DNA of 36,861 nucleotides, taken from assembly GCA_031292665.1 (NCBI GenBank), contig JARLGR010000007.1, forward strand, positions 1-36,861. The letters run 5' to 3'. How positions within the stretch are numbered: position 1 is the first letter of the stretch; every line of letters begins with the position of its first letter. The translations under genes and the position numbers were made by a program. The notes beneath the pieces were generated by a model. It had not been told where the DNA came from, searched no databases, and worked only from the letters and a program-made list of their open reading frames with translations. Below, in pieces: positions 7,401 to 14,919 of the stretch. Origin of the DNA: Mycobacterium sp. GTDB lineage: Bacteria; Actinomycetota; Actinomycetes; Mycobacteriales; Mycobacteriaceae.

Positions 7401-8327
7401 TCAGTAGAGCGGGACCCAGACACCGAAGAACCAGTAACCCCAACCGCCGTACTGCCAGTTGAAGACCGGGATAACGGTGAAGGTGTTGTAGTTGAAGGGG
7501 CCGAAGTCGGCCCGCGCCACGGCCTCATCGCGTGGCGGCCCGCCCCACGGGCGATTCCAGCCGCCGGGAGGCGGCGGGCCATCCCAACCACCCGCGGGAG
7601 GCGGGCCTTCCCAGCCGGGCGGCGGGTGGCCAGGAGCCGGGCCGTCGTTCCAGCCCCAGCCCCGCGGCGGCGGCGGAGGCGGAGCGCCGCGGCCGACCAC
7701 GTTGAATTGGACATCCGCACCCCCGGGTCCGCCCACTTGCGCGCTAGCGGTGATCACATCGTGGCGCGGAATGTAGGCCGGGTGCGGAGGCTGCGTGCTG
7801 GGCGGATTGAGCGCCGGACGCGCTCCCCGGTCGGGCGGCTGGTTGTTGGGGCCGTTGGCCGGTGCATTGTTCGGCCCGTTGTTCGGCCCGCCCGGCCCGT
7901 TGTTCGGCCCTCCCGGCCCGTTGTTCGGCTCGCCCGGACCATTGGGTTGTCCGTTCGGCGGTCCCGAGGGCTCCCGGTTTTGCGGGCCCCCAGGTTCACC
8001 CCGCTGTGGCTCGTTGCCCTGCGTGCCCGGCGGCGGAGCGTTCTGCGTCTGCGGGGCCGGAGCGTTCTGCGTCTGCGGGGGCTGCTGCGATTGCGGGGCC
8101 GGCGCGTTCTGCGTCTGCGGCGGCTGCTGCGGCTGCGGGGCCGGCGCGTTCTGCGGCCCGCCGCCACCACCGGGATTGCCCCCGCCCCCGCCACCGCCGT
8201 GGCAGCCCGGACATGGCGGCGGTGGATCCATCGGAGCGGAATTGGCAAACGCCGGGTCCAGCGTTATTGCCGAGACGCTCAGGCCCACTGCGACCGCCGC
8301 CGCGCTGACGACACGTTTCATAGACAT
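7401..8327 (-). CDS. Secreted Pro/Gly/Asn/Gln-rich repetitive protein
   Basis: The product has 308 residues. AGGGGA lies 7 bases before the ATG at 8327, supporting the start. An N-terminal signal peptide (about 1-29, ending DPAFANS) is followed by low-complexity blocks: PPPPCPGCHGGG, a Gln/Pro/Ala/Asn repeat, a GPGGPNN repeat, and a Gly/Trp/Pro-rich stretch. The last 35 residues are different, aromatic and well ordered (NYNTFTVIPVFNWQYGG, then FFGVWVPLY), which looks like the conserved functional or surface-binding end. Two cysteines occur in CPGC. The protein is likely exported to the cell envelope or medium; I know of no established function. The repeats exist at DNA level and probably vary in number between strains. 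A strong hairpin follows the gene. Confidence 0.75.
   Translation of the reverse strand: MSMKRVVSAAAVAVGLSVSAITLDPAFANSAPMDPPPPCPGCHGGGGGGGNPGGGGGPQNAPAPQPQQPPQTQNAPAPQSQQPPQTQNAPAPQTQNAPPPGTQGNEPQRGEPGGPQNREPSGPPNGQPNGPGEPNNGPGGPNNGPGGPNNGPNNAPANGPNNQPPDRGARPALNPPSTQPPHPAYIPRHDVITASAQVGGPGGADVQFNVVGRGAPPPPPPRGWGWNDGPAPGHPPPGWEGPPPAGGWDGPPPPGGWNRPWGGPPRDEAVARADFGPFNYNTFTVIPVFNWQYGGWGYWFFGVWVPLY
7875..7937. repeat. Three tandem 21-base repeats
   Basis: Three consecutive 21-base units at 7875-7895, 7896-7916 and 7917-7937 differ at only one or two bases each. They encode GPGGPNN-type heptapeptides in the secreted protein on the minus strand. In-frame units allow length change without frameshift. 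Confidence 0.85.
8038..8156. repeat. 42-base tandem repeats in the secreted protein gene
   Basis: A partial unit (8038-8061) is followed by two near-identical 42-base units (8062-8103 and 8104-8145) and the start of a fourth copy. They encode Gln/Pro/Asn/Ala repeats such as QPPQTQNAPAPQ on the minus strand. All are multiples of three bases, so slippage would keep the frame. Confidence 0.85.
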
Positions 8328-8361
8328 AGCTTTGTCCCCTCTCGGGTGTCGATCGCCCGCG

Positions 8362-8829
8362 CTACGGGCAGGTCACGTCCATCTCGAAAGACTTGGTCAC
8401 CGTTTGCGGCTGATTGGGATTGCTCATATCGACACCCGTCACGGTGCCCTTGATCGCGTAGGACTTGCCGTTGACCGCGGCCCCGGCGTTACTGCCCTGA
8501 CTAGGAGCGGCATCGGAGAAACCGAGCGCGACGTTGTTGACGTTGCCAAGACCGACCGAATGGACAATAGGCGGATTGTCGTTGCTGACCACCGCGCCGA
8601 GGCCGGCTGTCGCGTCACCGATGCCGATGGTGGTGACGCCGTTCGCCGAGTTGCAGGTGACCTGGCCGGTGACATTCTGGTTCTGACCGTCGACGATGAC
8701 CTGAGTGCCGGCCGCCGACGGCGAAGAGCTGGACGATGCTCCCGTACTGGACTTGTTGCTCGAACATCCGGCGCAGGCCGCAACCGCCATGGCCACACCG
8801 GCTACGCCGAGCACGATTCCACGCTTCAC
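8362..8829 (-). CDS. LpqH (19 kDa antigen) family lipoprotein
   Basis: The product has 155 residues. I chose the GTG at 8829 because AAGGAG lies 7 bases upstream and gives the VKRG start seen in LpqH. A signal sequence leads to CAGCSSNKSS; alignment with LpqH puts the lipidated residue at Cys22, though VAAC just before it (Cys19) also fits a lipobox. A Ser-rich linker follows, then the family's beta domain: VIVDGQNQNVTGQVTC, VHSVGLGNVNNVALGF, GTVTGVDMSNPNQ and a C-terminal SFEMDVTCP with the paired Cys. LpqH is a surface lipoprotein and a TLR2 agonist. Because the M. tuberculosis lpqH (Rv3763) is not near cpsA/otsA, this is more likely a paralogue than the orthologue. It lies between two other exported-protein genes on the same strand. 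Confidence 0.88.
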   Translation of the reverse strand: MKRGIVLGVAGVAMAVAACAGCSSNKSSTGASSSSSPSAAGTQVIVDGQNQNVTGQVTCNSANGVTTIGIGDATAGLGAVVSNDNPPIVHSVGLGNVNNVALGFSDAAPSQGSNAGAAVNGKSYAIKGTVTGVDMSNPNQPQTVTKSFEMDVTCP

Positions 8830-8980
8830 TACCACTCTCCTTCGAGTCGCCGGCGCTTCGTCTCGGACCGCCTCGATACAAGCGACACCCACAAAGCCGT
8901 TCCGGGGGTACCCACGATCGAGAAAGGCAAACGTGCGCTTCGCGCGGCCGGTTCGGCAGACCGCCCACGCTGTCGGCCCG

Positions 8981-9628
8981 TCAGGGCAAGACGCGCAAGC
9001 CCCACCTGCCGAGCAAGGGTTGCACCAAAGCGAAGTACGTCGTGTAGTCGTCGCCCTCGGGTGAGGACATCAAGAGGCCGACGGCACTCACGGTGCCGTC
9101 GGGGTTCTTCACGAAGCCGGGACTGCCGCTGTCACCGTTCAGGCTGTAGACGCTGGCCTCCACCACGTCACCCTCAATGCCTTTGATGGCTCCGCAGGTT
9201 TCGCCACTTACGGCGCCCACCTTGCAGAACGGCATGCCCACCTGAATTTGCCCCTGGCTCAGGGTATCCCGGACCGGATACCTGCCGTCGATGTCACCCA
9301 TGGGCGCGCCCACACCGGGATCGAGGCGGATGATCGCGGCATCTCTTTTGTCGCCCTCATGCTCACTGGCGCTGATTCTTCCGAGCGGGGCGTTGTCCCC
9401 GTACGTCCAGTCGGAGCCGTCGTGCCCGTCGCAGTGCCCGCTGGTCATCAGGTAGTAGCCGCCGTCGTTGCCTTGGGCCGCGAAACCCGCTGTGCAATTG
9501 ACGTTGTCATCGTCGACCTCGATGCCCGGCATCGGCGGCGGCGCGGCCAGCGCCGGCTTGGCTACCACCGTCGCGGCCAGCACCACGGCGCCGGCCAATC
9601 CCAGCCCCCGCAACCACAAGATGGCCAC
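8981..9628 (-). CDS. Secreted trypsin-like serine protease
   Basis: The product has 215 residues from the GTG at 9628, preceded by a GGAGGAGGG ribosome binding site; the longer frame to 9802 has no such support. A signal peptide (about 1-29, cleavage near ALAAP) precedes an S1-type protease domain. The catalytic triad is visible: His65 in MTSGHCDG, Asp96 in KRDAAIIRL and Ser167 in NGDSGSPGF. Cysteines flank the His loop (45/66) and occur again at 135/145, suggesting two disulphides. The domain is short, as in other actinobacterial S1 proteases. It probably acts outside the membrane; its substrate is unknown. It is the most upstream of three exported-protein genes on this strand (protease, LpqH-like, Pro/Gly-rich), each with its own ribosome binding site. 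Confidence 0.85.
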   Translation of the reverse strand: MAILWLRGLGLAGAVVLAATVVAKPALAAPPPMPGIEVDDDNVNCTAGFAAQGNDGGYYLMTSGHCDGHDGSDWTYGDNAPLGRISASEHEGDKRDAAIIRLDPGVGAPMGDIDGRYPVRDTLSQGQIQVGMPFCKVGAVSGETCGAIKGIEGDVVEASVYSLNGDSGSPGFVKNPDGTVSAVGLLMSSPEGDDYTTYFALVQPLLGRWGLRVLP

Positions 9629-9803
9629 GCCGCCCTCCTCCGCTCCTGACGGGAAGCATGATTGCAGCCGAATGCCGCACAGTAGCAAGGCGAGCGGATA
9701 CGCCGCGCCGAGCCGCAGCGCATCACTCCCGCGCGGCCACCACGGGTTTCTTGCTGCAAATGCGGTACAGCAACTTCCCCGCAGCACGTACCCGATAAGC
9801 AAG

Positions 9804-10676
9804 TCATCCCGCGTCGACGTGACGGCCGAGGAAGTTCAGGACAGCGTCGGCGAAGATGTCGTTGCGGTCGCCGGCGACCATGTGACCGGCGCCGCGGACA
9901 TCGGTGAACTCGACTTGCGGGAAGCGGGCGAGAAACTCGTCGGCGCGCTCCTGGCTGACCAGGTCACTCATCTGACCACGAACCAGGAGCATCGGCACGC
10001 CGCCACGCACGATCGCCTCCACGGCCGCGTGCATGCGGTCGGGGTCCGTCACTTCGAACGGGGGGGACGCCGCGGTGCCGCTGATGAACTGCGGATCCCA
10101 GTGCCAATACCAGCGATCACCGCGGCGGCGCAGGTTGGTGGTCAGGCCCTCCAGATCGGTGGGCCGGGGTCGGTGCGGGTTGTACTCGGCGATCGCGTCG
10201 GCCACCTCGTCCAGCGAGCCGAAGCCGGATTCCACCCGGTCGGACATGAAGGCGTGTATTCGGTTCGCCCCCGACTGATCCATGTTCGGCACGATGTCCA
10301 CCAAGACGACGGCGCTGGCGATGCCCGGCGAGATTTCGCCCGCGAGCAGCATCGAGGTGAACCCGCCCAGGGACGCGCCCACCAGCACCGGTTGCGGGGG
10401 TAGCGTGCGCAGCACTTCCAGGACATCGCGGGCGAAGCTGACGACGCGGTAGTCGCCTTCGCCCGACCAGTCCGATTCCCCATGGCCACGCAGGTCGACG
10501 GTGACGGCCTGCCAGCCACGCTCGGCCACAGCCGCGGCTGCCTTCCCCCACGAGCGGCGGGTCTGCCCGCCGCCGTGCAGGAACACCACGGCACGCGCCG
10601 AAGGGTCACCCAGCCGATCCGCGACGATGCGAACGCCGCCGGGTCCCTCGATCGAGAACTGTTCCGCTATCGGCAC
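9804..10676 (-). CDS. Alpha/beta hydrolase
   Basis: The product has 290 residues. The fold is standard: HGGGQ (oxyanion hole, 34-38), DLRGHGESD (61-69), nucleophile Ser102 in VGASLGG, acid Asp238 in GQMSDLV and His265 in GAGHMVAGD. The nucleophile is Ser rather than Asp, so this is an esterase, lipase or C-C hydrolase type and not an epoxide hydrolase. The substrate is not predictable. Translation seems to begin at GTG 10676, directly after a -10-like TACTAT with 6 bases between, so the message may be leaderless. No signal peptide is present, so it should be cytoplasmic. A small ORF lies 86 bases upstream on the same strand. Confidence 0.85.
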   Translation of the reverse strand: MPIAEQFSIEGPGGVRIVADRLGDPSARAVVFLHGGGQTRRSWGKAAAAVAERGWQAVTVDLRGHGESDWSGEGDYRVVSFARDVLEVLRTLPPQPVLVGASLGGFTSMLLAGEISPGIASAVVLVDIVPNMDQSGANRIHAFMSDRVESGFGSLDEVADAIAEYNPHRPRPTDLEGLTTNLRRRGDRWYWHWDPQFISGTAASPPFEVTDPDRMHAAVEAIVRGGVPMLLVRGQMSDLVSQERADEFLARFPQVEFTDVRGAGHMVAGDRNDIFADAVLNFLGRHVDAG

Positions 10677-10682
10677 CAGGTG

Positions 10683-10688
10683 ATAGTA
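10683..10688 (-). promoter_or_regulatory. Putative -10 box of a leaderless hydrolase mRNA
   Basis: TACTAT on the minus strand ends 6 bases before the GTG start at 10676, the spacing expected if transcription begins at the start codon. The only purine-rich stretch is about 20 bases upstream, too far for normal initiation. No good -35 box is visible. Confidence 0.4.
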
Positions 10689-10762
10689 AGACGCTTCCTA
10701 GAGAAACCGACGCCGGTTCGACCTCACCGCGGTTTGCGAGACCGCCGCGGCGCAGAACCGTT

Positions 10763-10927
10763 TCAGCTACTGGATTTGCCGTGCTCGCCGCGCCACGACC
10801 TGGCGAACCGCCGGGCAGCTTCGCCAAGCCGGGCGCCCGCTCGTTGGGAACCCTTGATCCTGCGCAGCGTTTGTTCTCCCTCCGCCGCGTAATCTTCGAC
10901 GGATTCGTCGCCTTCTTCAGCGCGCAT
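10763..10927 (-). CDS. Small charged hypothetical protein
   Basis: The product has 54 residues. The ATG at 10927 has GAAGGGAA upstream at a good distance. The N-terminal half is acidic (EEGDESVEDYAAEGE) and the C-terminal half basic (RRIKGSQRAGARL, RRFARSWRG), a layout compatible with a small helical cytoplasmic protein. Third codon positions are mostly G or C, as expected for coding DNA here. I recognise no family. It is on the same strand as the hydrolase 86 bases downstream. The frame remains open upstream to 11026, but that extension has no start support. Confidence 0.4.
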   Translation of the reverse strand: MRAEEGDESVEDYAAEGEQTLRRIKGSQRAGARLGEAARRFARSWRGEHGKSSS

Positions 10928-11128
10928 GCTGTTCCCTTCTATGCCTGAGCCGGCCGCTCGGGTGGTTTTGACGGTGTCAACCGCTCCGGCGTCTCCTGCC
11001 GGCACCACGTTACGGTTGCAGATCACTCCTCCGACCGGCTTCGCAGTGCCTACCCGTCAGCGCGGTACCCAAAACCATGCCCGCCTTGATCCCGGGCTTG
11101 TCGACCTCGTGGCGCAGTCAGGGCATAC

Positions 11129-11983
11129 TCACCGCCGCAGACCAGCGAAGATGCCGCGGTAGTGGAGGTGCGCCAGAAAGTGTCCGCCCGGCTTCAGATG
11201 CATTGTGGCGCAGGGGATTCTGTGCGCAAGTTCAGTTGGCCAGTGCGGATCGAGCAGCTGATCGTCGGTCCCTGCCCAAACATCGACCGGCACCCGCAGA
11301 TCCTCGGGTTCAAATCCCCACGGCAGGTTCATGACGCGGTACTCCTCGACCATGCCCCGGGGTTGGCGTAGCGCTTCCCGGGACATCCTGGCGAAGTTGT
11401 CGTAGCCCTCCGCCCGTAACACCGCGGCATCGGCTTCACCCAGACCGCGAGCGGCCAACCGGCCGTAGAGGTCCGGTGTGCAGACCGCCGCGAACCGCAT
11501 GGCGCGAAAGCACTGTCGCGCGAGCCAGGGTGCGCGCCGGGACAGCCCGCTGAAGACGCGGTCAATCATCGGCAGGTCGTCGAAGACCCCCGGTTCGTTC
11601 AGTGGCAGCGCGCCGGCGATGATGGCAATCCGCGTCACCCGTGCGGACAGCGCGTAGCCGACGGCGGCGGCATATTGCCCGCCCAGGGACCAGCCCATCG
11701 CCGCGAACCTGTCAATGGCAAGCAGGTCGAGCAGTTCGCTGACGTCCCCGGCCCAGTCCAGGATGGTTCGCCCCTCCTGGACGTCAGACCTGCCCACCCC
11801 GGGTCGGTCGGGGGAGATCAGTCGGACCCCGCATTCTTCAGCAACCGAGGCGGCCGCCTCGACGTCCAGGCGGCAGGCTAAGCCCCCGTGCGCGCTGATG
11901 ATCGGGAACCCCCGGGGTTTCCCGTATTCTGCGTAACTCAGCGACCGGCCGTCTCGCAGGCCGACAACATGATCCGCGGTCAT
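11129..11983 (-). CDS. Alpha/beta hydrolase
   Basis: The product has 284 residues. The hydrolase core is clear: SAHGGLACR (30-38), SPDRPGVGRSD (57-67), nucleophile Ser99 in MGWSLGG, acid Asp240 or Asp241 in WAGTDDQLLDP and His268 in PGGHFLAH. An inserted helical cap occupies about 130-220. The PGVGRSD and GWSLGG forms recall proline iminopeptidase-like and esterase-like hydrolases of actinobacteria, but the substrate cannot be stated. There is no signal peptide. The ATG at 11983 lacks a convincing ribosome binding site of its own; a short reading frame with a strong GGAGG ends 4 bases before it, so initiation may rely on coupling. Confidence 0.83.
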   Translation of the reverse strand: MTADHVVGLRDGRSLSYAEYGKPRGFPIISAHGGLACRLDVEAAASVAEECGVRLISPDRPGVGRSDVQEGRTILDWAGDVSELLDLLAIDRFAAMGWSLGGQYAAAVGYALSARVTRIAIIAGALPLNEPGVFDDLPMIDRVFSGLSRRAPWLARQCFRAMRFAAVCTPDLYGRLAARGLGEADAAVLRAEGYDNFARMSREALRQPRGMVEEYRVMNLPWGFEPEDLRVPVDVWAGTDDQLLDPHWPTELAHRIPCATMHLKPGGHFLAHLHYRGIFAGLRR

Positions 11984-11987
11984 CCGG

Positions 11988-12032
11988 TCACGACCTCTGC
12001 GGATGACGTCGTACCGATGTGGCGCTGGTCAT
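11988..12032 (-). CDS. Possible 14-codon leader ORF upstream of hydrolase
   Basis: GGAGG (12042-12046) lies 9 bases before an ATG at 12032 that opens a 14-residue frame, MTSATSVRRHPQRS, ending in TGA only 4 bases before the hydrolase ATG. The best ribosome binding site in the region therefore belongs to this mini-ORF. It may couple translation to the hydrolase. Alternatively, a single-base length error here would fuse the two frames and make this the true hydrolase start. Confidence 0.3.
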   Translation of the reverse strand: MTSATSVRRHPQRS

Positions 12033-12114
12033 ACCCAGTTACCTCCAAATCGGGCTGACGAGGGACGACCGACTTCTCGATGTGAGGTCGTTTCATCCAA
12101 TCGCGTGCCTTGGC

Positions 12115-12354
12115 TCAGGTGCAACGGCTAACGATCGATGCGGGTATTCCGCCCGGTAACGAGTTCAGATCGATCTCGTCGGCTACGTGTGCCTCGTGAC
12201 ACTTTTCGTGAGATCGGCGCGGCCGAACTTGGTCGCCCTCCCACCAGAAACTTCCTGGTAGAAGGAAGGTTGCGGCCGTGAATCGGCCCGGGTCGCGCCG
12301 GGTGACGGCACCGCCCGAGGGGCCCGTCGCGGCTTTTTCGATTGGAGGCTTCAT
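12115..12354 (-). CDS. Hypothetical small protein, low confidence
   Basis: This is a 79-residue frame from the ATG at 12354, which has GGGAG 6 bases upstream (GCGGGAGCTTGCT then ATG). The sequence includes FTAATFLLPGSFWWEGDQV and a His/Cys-containing stretch, SHEKCHEAHVADE. I recognise no family, and there is no clear signal peptide. It lies in the otherwise unassigned stretch 11984-12456, divergent from cpsA. The ribosome binding site is the main support; a chance frame is possible. Apart from this and the leader ORF, the interval holds a TTGACA at 12372-12377 without a convincing -10 partner for cpsA. Confidence 0.3.
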   Translation of the reverse strand: MKPPIEKAATGPSGGAVTRRDPGRFTAATFLLPGSFWWEGDQVRPRRSHEKCHEAHVADEIDLNSLPGGIPASIVSRCT

Positions 12355-12456
12355 AGCAAGCTCCCGCATACTTGACACCATGCTCGAAGCGACATCGCCG
12401 CAAGCCGCCGCCGGTGCGGTACCTGCCGATGCGCTGGGGATGGGCAGAGGTTTGTG

Positions 12457-14016
12457 ATGGCACGCTCTGGCGGTGCTCACCACCGTCACCGAGCCGCTCG
12501 TCAGCCGTCACGGCTCCGCAAAGGGCTGACACGCGGCTTCATGGCGCTGGTGTCGGTGGGGGCGGTGCTGTTGACCGCGGCCGGTTATTACGTGGCCCAC
12601 GGTGCGCTGGGTGGCATCACCGTGTCGGACGCTCTGCGCCCCGAAGACCCGCGATCCAGCGGCAACAACATGAACATCCTGCTCATCGGGCTGGACTCGC
12701 GTAAAGACCAGGACGGCAACGACCTGCCCTGGTCGATCCTCAAGCACCTGCACGCGGGCGACTCCGACGACGGCGGCTACAACACCAACACGCTGATACT
12801 CGTGCACGTCGGAGCCGACGACAAAGTCGTCGCCTTTTCGATCCCGCGGGACGACTGGGTGCCCTTCAACGGCGTCCCGGGATACAACCACATCAAGATC
12901 AAAGAGGCGTACGGACTCACCAAGCAGTACGTCGCGCAGAAGCTCGTCAACGAGGGCGTCAGCGACCAGAAAGAACTCGAGACGAAGGGCCGCGAAGCCG
13001 CCCGGGCGGCGACCCTGCGTGCGGTGCGCAGCCTGACCGGCGTCCCGATCGACTACTTCGCCGAGGTCAATCTGGCGGGTTTCTACGACATGGCCCAGTC
13101 CCTGGGCGGGGTGGAGGTGTGCCTCAACCACCCTGTTTACGACTCGTACTCCGGCGCCGACTTCCCGGCCGGGCGGCAGCGGCTCGACGCGGCGCAGGCG
13201 CTGGCGTTCGTCCGGCAACGGCACGGCCTGGAGAACGGGGACTTGGACCGCACCCACCGGCAGCAGGCCTTCTTGTCGTCGGTCATGCAGGAACTTCAGG
13301 ATGCGGGCACGTTCACCAACCTGGACAAGCTCAAGAGCCTGATGGCGGTGGCCCGCAAAGACCTTGTGCTGTCAGCAGGATGGGACGACGAACTCATCCA
13401 ACGGCTCGGGGCGCTGGCCGGCGGTGACCTCGAATTCCGGACACTGCCCGTCGTGCGCTACGACAACATCGACGGCCAGGACGTCAACATCGTCGACCCG
13501 GCCGCGATCAAGGCAGAGGTGGCAGCGGCAATCGGCGCCGCACCACCGGCCACCGCGACCACCACCACGGCCGCCAAGCCCAGCCCGACCACCGTCGTCG
13601 ACGTGATCAACTCCGGCAGCATGAGCGGCATGGCCGGCGAGGTATCCCGCGCGCTGAAAAAGCACGGCTACACCGCGGGGCAGGTGCGCGACCGTACCTC
13701 CGGCGAACCGACCACCACCTCGATCGAATACGGCGCCGGCGCGCAAACGGACGCGAGCAATGTCGCCACCCTGCTCGGTCTCGACGCCCCGAAACACCCC
13801 GACGCCGCCGTCCAGCCGGGACACATCCGCGTGACCGTCGACACCAACTTCTCGATGCCGGCCGCCGACGAAACCACGACGACAGACGAAACCACAACCA
13901 GCACCAAAACTTCCAGCACGGCAAGCACCTATTACTACAACGGCACCGCTACCACCTATCCGACGCCCAACGAGGGAAAGCCGATTGGCGGCGGCGGCGT
14001 CCCGTGCGTTAATTAG
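12457..14016 (+). CDS. cpsA: LytR-CpsA-Psr family cell-wall ligase (CpsA)
   Basis: The product has 519 residues. I prefer the ATG at 12457 over the GTG directly before it because AGAGG is then better spaced. A basic N-terminus and one membrane segment (about 29-48, FMALVSVGAVLLTAAGYYVA) anchor it facing outward. The LCP domain follows: NILLIGLDSR, the DDGGYNTNTLIL strand, and FSIPRDDWV with the conserved Arg, then VNLAGFYDMAQSLGGVEVC. A LytR_C domain (VDVINSGSMSGMAGEV, about 385-460) and a Thr/Ser-rich tail complete it. LCP enzymes transfer polymers from lipid carriers onto peptidoglycan; in mycobacteria this is arabinogalactan attachment. M. tuberculosis CpsA (Rv3484) is also reported to block phagocyte killing. 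The SDR gene that converges on it, 29 bases away, matches the Rv3484/Rv3485c order. Confidence 0.92.
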   Translation: MARSGGAHHRHRAARQPSRLRKGLTRGFMALVSVGAVLLTAAGYYVAHGALGGITVSDALRPEDPRSSGNNMNILLIGLDSRKDQDGNDLPWSILKHLHAGDSDDGGYNTNTLILVHVGADDKVVAFSIPRDDWVPFNGVPGYNHIKIKEAYGLTKQYVAQKLVNEGVSDQKELETKGREAARAATLRAVRSLTGVPIDYFAEVNLAGFYDMAQSLGGVEVCLNHPVYDSYSGADFPAGRQRLDAAQALAFVRQRHGLENGDLDRTHRQQAFLSSVMQELQDAGTFTNLDKLKSLMAVARKDLVLSAGWDDELIQRLGALAGGDLEFRTLPVVRYDNIDGQDVNIVDPAAIKAEVAAAIGAAPPATATTTTAAKPSPTTVVDVINSGSMSGMAGEVSRALKKHGYTAGQVRDRTSGEPTTTSIEYGAGAQTDASNVATLLGLDAPKHPDAAVQPGHIRVTVDTNFSMPAADETTTTDETTTSTKTSSTASTYYYNGTATTYPTPNEGKPIGGGGVPCVN

Positions 14017-14045
14017 GCACGCGGACCAAGTAGGCCCCAGTTGAC

Positions 14046-14837
14046 TCAGGCGTGCGTTCCGCCGTCGATGCGGATCTCGGTGCCCGTGATGAACGCGCCG
14101 TCCTCCGACACCAGCATGGCGATCACGCCGGCCACGACGGCGGGATCGGCCATCCCGGTGCCGCTGGATTCCACGGTCGTCGGCAAGACCGGCATCAGCC
14201 GGGTGAACAGCGACCAGTCGGCGTCTTTCGGAATGTATCCGCCGGTGGCATCGGTGATGCCCGACTTGATGCTGCCCGGCGCCACGCATACCGCGCGCAA
14301 GCCGTCGCGCGCGTATTCGAGCGCCAACGAGTGCGTGAAGGCCTGAATCCCGCCCTTGCTCGCCGCGTAGGCCGCCATATATGGATGCGCGAAAGAGGCC
14401 GACGTGGAACTGAAGTTCACGATCGCGCTTCGCGAATTCGTCAGTAACGCCGGGAGCGCTTCGCGGACCACCAGAAAGGTGCCGGTGAGGTTCACCCCGA
14501 TGATCTGATTCCACAGTTCGAGGCTGGTCTCGTGGGTGTGGGCGGCGCGCAGGATGCCGGCGGCGTTGACCAGTGAATCGAGACCGCCGAGGGTCTCGAC
14601 CGCCCGGCGCACTCCGTCGATCACCGAATTCTCCTCGCCGACGTTCATCGGCACGGTGGTGAGGTGATCCGCGGTTGCGGCCTGCTCGGCTTTTGCCCGC
14701 GTGGCGTCCAGGCCGTCGGCCGCGATGTCGGCGGCCGCCACACAGGCGCCCTCGTCCAGCAACCGCAACACGGTGGCCTGCCCGATCCCCGACGCCGCAC
14801 CAGTCACCAGGATTCGCTCGCCTACAAGTCGCTTCAT
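14046..14837 (-). CDS. Short-chain dehydrogenase/reductase, Rv3485c-like
   Basis: The product has 263 residues. It is a classical SDR: cofactor motif TGAASGIG (12-19), NAAG (91-94), and the catalytic Ser near 143-146 with Tyr157 and Lys161 in YAASK. Asp37 after the second strand (AAADIA) suggests preference for NAD(H) over NADP(H). The C-terminal IDGGTHA ending is normal. The reaction should be oxidation of a secondary alcohol or the reverse; the substrate is unknown. Placement beside cpsA matches Rv3485c of M. tuberculosis, from memory. The ATG at 14837 faces the divergent dehydrogenase gene across 82 bases, a likely shared promoter region without a clear operator. Confidence 0.88.
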   Translation of the reverse strand: MKRLVGERILVTGAASGIGQATVLRLLDEGACVAAADIAADGLDATRAKAEQAATADHLTTVPMNVGEENSVIDGVRRAVETLGGLDSLVNAAGILRAAHTHETSLELWNQIIGVNLTGTFLVVREALPALLTNSRSAIVNFSSTSASFAHPYMAAYAASKGGIQAFTHSLALEYARDGLRAVCVAPGSIKSGITDATGGYIPKDADWSLFTRLMPVLPTTVESSGTGMADPAVVAGVIAMLVSEDGAFITGTEIRIDGGTHA

Positions 14838-14919
14838 CCGCTGCTCCCGTGTTCGTCGGTGTCACTAGGCGTGCGTGCCCATCATGGTAAGGATCGCCCG
14901 AGCAAGGCAGGCTGGATGC

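Noticed and set aside
7257..7720. N-terminal extension of the enoyl-CoA hydratase (415-codon frame)
   Set aside because: The added part overlaps the Pro/Gly-rich gene and the terminator hairpin, and the ATG at 7252 has its own AGGAG.
7795..9186. A 463-codon plus-strand frame with CVCGGCCDCGAG-like repeats
   Set aside because: The Cys/Gly repeats are the reverse strand of the Pro/Gln repeats of the secreted protein.
12163..12170. AACGAGTT as a KstR core
   Set aside because: The core matches but both outer fixed bases (T and A) are wrong.
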